Source: an uncultured Alistipes sp. (GTDB lineage Bacteria; Bacteroidota; Bacteroidia; Bacteroidales; Rikenellaceae). From it: a DNA stretch of 8,901 bases. The number at the start of each line of letters is the position of its first letter. Within the stretch, counting starts at the first letter, position 1. Both the position numbers and the translations under genes were made by a program. Positions 5,021-8,901 of this stretch are shown piece by piece. Under the pieces are notes generated by a model. That model had not been told where the DNA came from and searched no databases. It saw nothing but the letters and a program-made list of their open reading frames with translations. Location of the stretch: assembly GCA_900769745.1 (NCBI GenBank), contig CAAGHX010000156.1, positions 1 through 8,901 on the forward strand. The letters run 5' to 3'.

Positions 5021-6196
5021 TTATGCCTCAATCACGCCCGAGCCTGCCAAGTTCTCGCCCTCATACCAGGCGGCAAACTGACCTGCGGCAATGCCACGCT
5101 GTGGCTCGTCAAAGATGATGTAGAGTCCGTCGGCTCGCATCTCGAGAGTGGCCTTCTGTAATGGCTGGCGGTAGCGGATACGCACCATATATTGGCGGCT
5201 CTCGCCCTCTCGCATAGCCTCCGAAGGCTCAACCCAATGTATCTCAGATGGTTGTATGCGAAGCACGCTGCGGTAAAGGCCTGGGTGAGCATCGCCCTCG
5301 CCCACATAGATTACATTCTGCTCCACGTCGGTTGCAATGATGAAAAGTGACTCCTTGCGGCCGCCGATGCCAAGACCTTTGCGCTGGCCGATGGTGTAGA
5401 AGTGTGCGCCATTGTGTGTGCCAATCTTCTTGCCGTCACGAACGGTGTAACGATATGGCTGTGCGAGCTCCTCGATGGGGCTGTCGGCAGAGAGCTTCGT
5501 GTAGCCTCGCCACGAAGGTAGAATCTCGTGTATATTTCCCTGCTTGGCAGCGAGTTGCTGCTGGAGGAACACTGGCAAATCGACCTTGCCCACAAAGCAT
5601 ATTCCCTGCGAATCCTTGCGCTTGGCGGTGGCGAGCTTCTGCTCCTCGGCTATGCGGCGCACCTCGGGTTTCTCTAAGTCGCCGATGGGGAACATAGCAT
5701 ATTTGAGCTGCTCCTGCGTGAGCTGGCAGAGGAAATAGCTCTGGTCCTTGTTCTTGTCGGCACCCGCCAGCAGGCGATATACTTTGCGGCCATCAATCTC
5801 CTCCTCCGCCTTGCGGCAGTAGTGGCCTGTGGCAACATAGTCAGCACCGAGTTTTAGAGCCTCTTTCAAAAAGACATCGAACTTTATCTCGCGGTTGCAC
5901 AATACGTCGGGGTTGGGCGTGCGGCCCTGCTGATACTCCGCAAACATATACTCCACAACACGCTTGCGATACTCCTCCGAGAGGTCCACAAACTTGAAAG
6001 GGATATCCAATCGCTTGGCCACAAGCTCGGCAAAGAGCTGGTCGTCGTACCAGGGACAGTCGCCCTCCAAAGTGCCAGTTGTGTCGTGCCAATTACGCAT
6101 AAAGAGGCCCACAACCTCATAACCCTGCTGCTTGAGCAGATATGCAGCCACCGACGAATCGACACCTCCCGAGAGTCCAACTACAACTTTTGCCAT
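5021..6196 (-). CDS. mnmA: tRNA-uridine 2-sulfurtransferase
   Basis: This 391-residue enzyme adenylates U34 of tRNA-Lys, -Glu and -Gln and inserts sulfur to give 2-thiouridine, taking persulfide sulfur from a relay. The ATP-pyrophosphatase loop SGGVDSS is at 9-15. The two redox-active cysteines are C100 (PDVLCN) and C200 (KDSQGICFVG), both intact, so it should be active. The central domain shows YTIGQRKGLGIGG (267-279) and the C-terminal beta barrel ends in GSGVIEA. Compared with E. coli MnmA as I remember it, there is an extra stretch of about 27 residues around 226-252, which I believe is common in Bacteroidota. The ATG at 6196 directly precedes the first beta strand. A promoter box lies 26 bp upstream. 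No terminator hairpin follows the stop. Bacteroidales often carry more than one mnmA paralogue, so this may not be the only copy. Confidence 0.95.
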   Translation of the reverse strand: MAKVVVGLSGGVDSSVAAYLLKQQGYEVVGLFMRNWHDTTGTLEGDCPWYDDQLFAELVAKRLDIPFKFVDLSEEYRKRVVEYMFAEYQQGRTPNPDVLCNREIKFDVFLKEALKLGADYVATGHYCRKAEEEIDGRKVYRLLAGADKNKDQSYFLCQLTQEQLKYAMFPIGDLEKPEVRRIAEEQKLATAKRKDSQGICFVGKVDLPVFLQQQLAAKQGNIHEILPSWRGYTKLSADSPIEELAQPYRYTVRDGKKIGTHNGAHFYTIGQRKGLGIGGRKESLFIIATDVEQNVIYVGEGDAHPGLYRSVLRIQPSEIHWVEPSEAMREGESRQYMVRIRYRQPLQKATLEMRADGLYIIFDEPQRGIAAGQFAAWYEGENLAGSGVIEA

Positions 6197-6221
6197 AAAT
6201 TCTTGATTTTTGTTTCCACCG

Positions 6222-6229
6222 CAAAGGTA
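6222..6229 (-). promoter_or_regulatory. mnmA promoter, -7 box TACCTTTG
   Basis: The minus strand reads TACCTTTG, a perfect TAnnTTTG box. The predicted start near 6215 leaves a leader of about 20 nt before the ATG at 6196. No clear -33 TTTG is seen at the expected distance, but that element is often weak in this phylum. The leader is A-rich and lacks a Shine-Dalgarno. Confidence 0.65.
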
Positions 6230-6232
6230 CGA

Positions 6233-6250
6233 AATTTAGAATTAATAATT
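6233..6250. repeat. Degenerate heptamer repeat, copy D
   Basis: AATTTAG, AATTAAT and AATT follow each other with seven-base period, resembling the AATTCAA arrays elsewhere in the window but more diverged. It lies directly upstream of the mnmA -7 box, in the spacer/-33 region. Confidence 0.35.
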
Positions 6251-6291
6251 GGGTTTTACAACCCTTCTATGATTACTTTGATGCAAAAGAA

Positions 6292-6322
6292 TTTAGGGAA
6301 TATAAGGAATATATTCTCTAAA
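6292..6322. other. 13-bp stem hairpin between glnS terminator and mnmA promoter
   Basis: TTTAGGGAATATA (6292-6304) pairs with TATATTCTCTAAA (6310-6322) around loop AGGAA. One position (6297/6317) is a G-U wobble in plus-strand RNA and an A-C mismatch in minus-strand RNA. TAGGGAA (6294-6300) can alternatively pair perfectly with TTCCCTA (6332-6338). There is no gene on the plus strand here, so the role is unknown; a cruciform, operator or small-RNA element are all possible. Confidence 0.5.
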
Positions 6323-6362
6323 CTCTCTAATTTCCCTACCCTCAAAATAATATATATAAAGT

Positions 6363-6392
6363 AACACCCCACCAATTTCTCGGCGGGGTGTT
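6363..6392 (-). terminator. Terminator of glnS
   Basis: The stem formed by 6382-6392 and 6363-6373 (11 bp, loop 6374-6381) is fully paired in minus-strand RNA, using one G-U at 6371/6384. That pair is an A-C mismatch on the plus strand, so the hairpin belongs to glnS transcription. The downstream tract is AT-rich rather than a clean T run. The stem begins 24 bp past the glnS stop. Confidence 0.75.
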
Positions 6393-6415
6393 GCTCTATT
6401 TGTGCAATAAATAAA

Positions 6416-8152
6416 TTACTTATTCATCTTTGCCCAAGAATCCTTGAGGGTTACTGTGCGGTTGAATACCAAGTGGTCGGGAGTAGAGTCCTTATCCACA
6501 TTGAAGTAACCAATGCGCTGGAACTGCAAGTAATCGAGTGGCTTGGCGTCGGCCAAGTACTTCTCTACATAGCACTCTGTGAGCACCTTCAACGAATCCT
6601 CGTTGATCATCTGCTTCATAGCGTCGAGTGCCTCGCAGCCCTGCTCCTTGCGGATAGCGGCCATCTCGTCGCGAGGATTCTCCACCTTCCACAAACGGTC
6701 ATAGAGGCGTACCTCAGCCTTGATGCAGTGGTCGCAGCTCACCCAGTGGAGCGTACCCTTCACCTTGCGGTTGCTGCCTGGCATACCAGTCTTTGTGTCG
6801 GGATCGTACTCAGCATAGACAGTAGTCACGTTGCCGTTCTCGTCCTTCTCGCAGCCTGTACACTTCACGATGTAGGCGTTCTTCAAGCGCACCTCCTGAC
6901 CTGGAGTCATACGGAAGTACTTCTTTGGAGCATCCTCCATAAAGTCCTCGCGCTCCATCCAAAGCTCGCGGCTGAACTCGATAGTGTGTGAGCCTGCCTC
7001 AGGGTCCTCGGGGTTGTTGATAGCCTCCATCGACTCCACCTGACCCTCAGGGTAGTTGGTGATGACGAGCTTCACAGGGTCGATAACTGCGCTCACGCGA
7101 GTTGCTCGCTTGTTCAAATCGTCACGCACTGCGCTCTCCAAAAGTGCAAAGTCGTTGAGTGCATCGTATGTTGTGTAACCAATCTTATTCACAAAGCTAC
7201 GGATAGACTCTGGAGAGTAGCCTCTGCGGCGGAAACCGCAAAGAGTCGGCATACGTGGGTCGTCCCAGCCATTCACCAAACCCTCCTTCACAAGGATAAG
7301 CAGGTTACGCTTACTCATAAGAGTGTAGTTGAGGTTGAGCTTGTTGAACTCATACTGGCGTGGGCGCTCATCTGATGGGTCCACACCCTCCTTTACCCAG
7401 TCAACAAAGAGGTCGTAGAGTGGGCGGTGAGGTACAAACTCAAGCGTACACAATGAGTGAGTCACACCCTCGAAGTAGTCGCTCTGGCCGTGTGCAAAGT
7501 CATACATAGGGTACGCCTTCCAAGTCTCGCCAGTGCGGTGGTGTGCGTGCTTCACAACACGATAGATGATTGGGTCGCGGAAGTGCATATTTGGGCTGGC
7601 CATATCAATCTTGGCACGAAGCACCATCTTACCCTCCTCAATCTCGCCTGTGTTCATCTTCTCGAACAGAGCGAGGCTCTCCTCGATAGGACGGTCACGA
7701 TATGGGCTATTTGTACCAGCCTGAGTGGGAGTACCCTTCTGTGCTGCAATCTCCTCTGATGACTGCTCGTCGATGTAGGCCTTGCCCATCTTGATAAGAC
7801 GGATAGCAAAGTCCCACAACTGCTGGAAGTAATCCGATGCGTAGTACTCATTTCCCCACTGGAAGCCGAGCCACTGGATATCCTCCTTGATAGCCTCTAC
7901 ATACTCCATATCCTCCTTTGTAGGATTGGTGTCGTCGAAGCGGAGGTTACACACGCCGCCATATTTAGCCGCTACACCAAAGTCCAAGCAGATAGCCTTG
8001 GCGTGGCCAATGTGAAGGTAGCCGTTAGGCTCGGGTGGGAAACGGGTCTGAACTCGTGTTTTACCCTTCGCTATCGACTCCTCGATAATCTCCTCCAAAA
8101 AATTGAGTCGCTCCTTTGACTCAGTAATCTCGCTGTTATTAATCTCTGTCAT
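6416..8152 (-). CDS. glnS: Glutaminyl-tRNA synthetase
   Basis: This 578-residue class I synthetase attaches glutamine to tRNA-Gln in the cytoplasm. The catalytic Rossmann fold carries RFPPEPNGYLHIGHAKAI (38-55), with the HIGH motif at 47-50. The KMSKS equivalent is MSKR (279-282). The stretch YDFAHGQSDYFEGVTHSLCTLEF (217-239) is diagnostic of GlnRS rather than GluRS. The C-terminal part (about 355-578) is the two-barrel anticodon-binding region, ending in the typical FNRTVTLKDSW segment (563-573). The length is slightly above that of E. coli GlnRS. Unusual are C431, C434, C473 and C476, arranged as two CxxC pairs in the anticodon-binding region. The ATG at 8152 is 35 bp downstream of the stop of the preceding gene with no promoter box between, so the two are probably co-transcribed. 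A terminator follows at 6363-6392. Confidence 0.97.
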   Translation of the reverse strand: MTEINNSEITESKERLNFLEEIIEESIAKGKTRVQTRFPPEPNGYLHIGHAKAICLDFGVAAKYGGVCNLRFDDTNPTKEDMEYVEAIKEDIQWLGFQWGNEYYASDYFQQLWDFAIRLIKMGKAYIDEQSSEEIAAQKGTPTQAGTNSPYRDRPIEESLALFEKMNTGEIEEGKMVLRAKIDMASPNMHFRDPIIYRVVKHAHHRTGETWKAYPMYDFAHGQSDYFEGVTHSLCTLEFVPHRPLYDLFVDWVKEGVDPSDERPRQYEFNKLNLNYTLMSKRNLLILVKEGLVNGWDDPRMPTLCGFRRRGYSPESIRSFVNKIGYTTYDALNDFALLESAVRDDLNKRATRVSAVIDPVKLVITNYPEGQVESMEAINNPEDPEAGSHTIEFSRELWMEREDFMEDAPKKYFRMTPGQEVRLKNAYIVKCTGCEKDENGNVTTVYAEYDPDTKTGMPGSNRKVKGTLHWVSCDHCIKAEVRLYDRLWKVENPRDEMAAIRKEQGCEALDAMKQMINEDSLKVLTECYVEKYLADAKPLDYLQFQRIGYFNVDKDSTPDHLVFNRTVTLKDSWAKMNK

Positions 8153-8187
8153 AACTCGCTATATTCTGTTGTTTCTTTTCGTTTCTC

Positions 8188-8901
8188 TTATTTCTTGCTC
8201 AGAGCCACATCCTTGAGCAGGCGCACCGACACCGATACAATCTGCTTGTTGCCCCAGCCTGTGCCATCATACTGCATAGCAAAGTAGCAATTCACACGCA
8301 GCGTGTTGCTGAAGAATGTGCGGTCGTAACCAATCTTTGTTATGTTGTAGATGTTCTCTGTTGTGCTGTAGAATGACTCGCCGCCATACAACTCACCGCC
8401 ATAGCCGTTAGGGAACTCCTCGCTGCGGTAGGTGCGATAGTAGGGCTGCAAGTTCTGACCCAAGTAGAGCTGCTCGTCGAGGTAGATGCCCCACTTCGAC
8501 ATACGCACCTGCAACATACCGCCCTTTGGACGCAGATACTTCTCGTCGTTGTCGCGGTCACGCTGGAAGGTCTGTATGTAGTGCAACTTGATATCGAAAT
8601 CGAGGAATGCGTTGAAGCGTGTGCCAACATATGGGTCGAGCATAAGCTGGTCGTTCACACAGTTGCGAATCAGCTTGCTGCCGGCAAAGTGATACATCGA
8701 GAAGTTGTAACCGGCATAGAATCGGCGGTGGTAGTTGTCGATATAGAATCTACCGGCCGACATAATGCGGAACTTCTCGCGTGACTCCTCGGAGTACTTG
8801 CCACACCAGTCTGCCGAAATCTCGGCGTAGCCTCTGTCGCCCTTGTACTGACCCATCACACCCTGCAAGCGGTTGTCGTAGAATCGCAGAGAGTCGCTAA
8901 C
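8188..8901 (-). CDS. Unidentified protein, 3' portion only, possible outer-membrane beta barrel
   Basis: The reading frame is open from the right edge of the window to the TAA at 8188-8190, giving at least 237 C-terminal residues; the true start lies outside. A TTG at 8868 is not a credible start because the frame continues upstream in the same style. No family was recognised. The sequence is rich in Tyr, Phe, Arg and Asp, with many short alternating polar/aromatic stretches separated by Gly/Asn turns (for example GRFYIDNYHRRFYAGYNF and VGTRFNAFLDFDIKLHY). That is the look of outer-membrane beta strands, and KGGMLQVRMSKWGIYLDEQLYLGQ could be further strands. It ends in SVSVRLLKDVALSKK, without the terminal Phe of classic porins. 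No signal peptide can be judged. It sits 35 bp ahead of glnS, which says little about function. Confidence 0.8.
   Translation of the reverse strand, partial: VSDSLRFYDNRLQGVMGQYKGDRGYAEISADWCGKYSEESREKFRIMSAGRFYIDNYHRRFYAGYNFSMYHFAGSKLIRNCVNDQLMLDPYVGTRFNAFLDFDIKLHYIQTFQRDRDNDEKYLRPKGGMLQVRMSKWGIYLDEQLYLGQNLQPYYRTYRSEEFPNGYGGELYGGESFYSTTENIYNITKIGYDRTFFSNTLRVNCYFAMQYDGTGWGNKQIVSVSVRLLKDVALSKK

Noticed and set aside
6086..6364. 92-codon plus-strand frame spanning the start of mnmA and the glnS-mnmA gap
   Set aside because: It overlaps the mnmA 5' end and promoter antisense, and its remainder is AT-rich intergenic sequence.

Overview
The window looks like chromosomal core-gene DNA from a member of the order Bacteroidales (Bacteroidota), possibly near Alistipes/Rikenellaceae, though the genus is a guess. 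The evidence is the protein sequences (a long MnmA with a Bacteroidota-type insertion, a pyruvate,phosphate dikinase, a cysteine-rich GlnRS), A-rich translation starts with no Shine-Dalgarno motif, and perfect TAnnTTTG -7 promoter boxes. I see no rRNA, tRNA, CRISPR array, transposase, prophage gene or defence gene.

Layout. Positions 1-91 are a short AT-rich leader opening with a heptamer tandem repeat. On the plus strand follow ruvX (92-538) and def (557-1102), 18 bp apart and probably one operon. Convergent with them, and separated by about 590 bp, is ppdK on the minus strand (1691-4420). That intergenic gap is the most structured part of the window. It holds a ~127-bp imperfect palindrome that starts inside the last codon of def, a possible small folded RNA, a strong terminator for def, a TGTAAT-rich hairpin cluster, a minus-strand promoter-like box with no gene behind it, heptamer repeats, and the ppdK terminator. 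Upstream of ppdK is a promoter with a ~115-nt leader. Next comes a ~440-bp stretch without a convincing gene, holding a coding-like proline/glutamine/alanine-rich frame without a start codon and an 11-bp tandem repeat just behind mnmA. Then come mnmA (5021-6196, minus, own promoter), a 219-bp intergenic region with a 13-bp hairpin and the glnS terminator, glnS (6416-8152, minus), and the 3' part of an unidentified gene (8188 to beyond 8901, minus), probably co-transcribed with glnS.

Functionally, most genes serve RNA processing and translation: RuvX/YqgF (pre-16S rRNA maturation), Def (removal of the N-formyl group), MnmA (tRNA wobble thiolation) and GlnRS (charging of tRNA-Gln, one of the MnmA substrates). 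PpdK is the metabolic outlier, interconverting pyruvate and PEP with pyrophosphate. The incomplete gene at the right edge has an aromatic-rich, beta-strand-like sequence that could be an outer-membrane barrel, but no family was recognised.

I did not find a clear new gene system. The points most worth a second look are the non-coding structures: the def-end palindrome, the heptamer family at several intergenic sites, the candidate small RNAs between def and ppdK, and the cysteine quartet in GlnRS.
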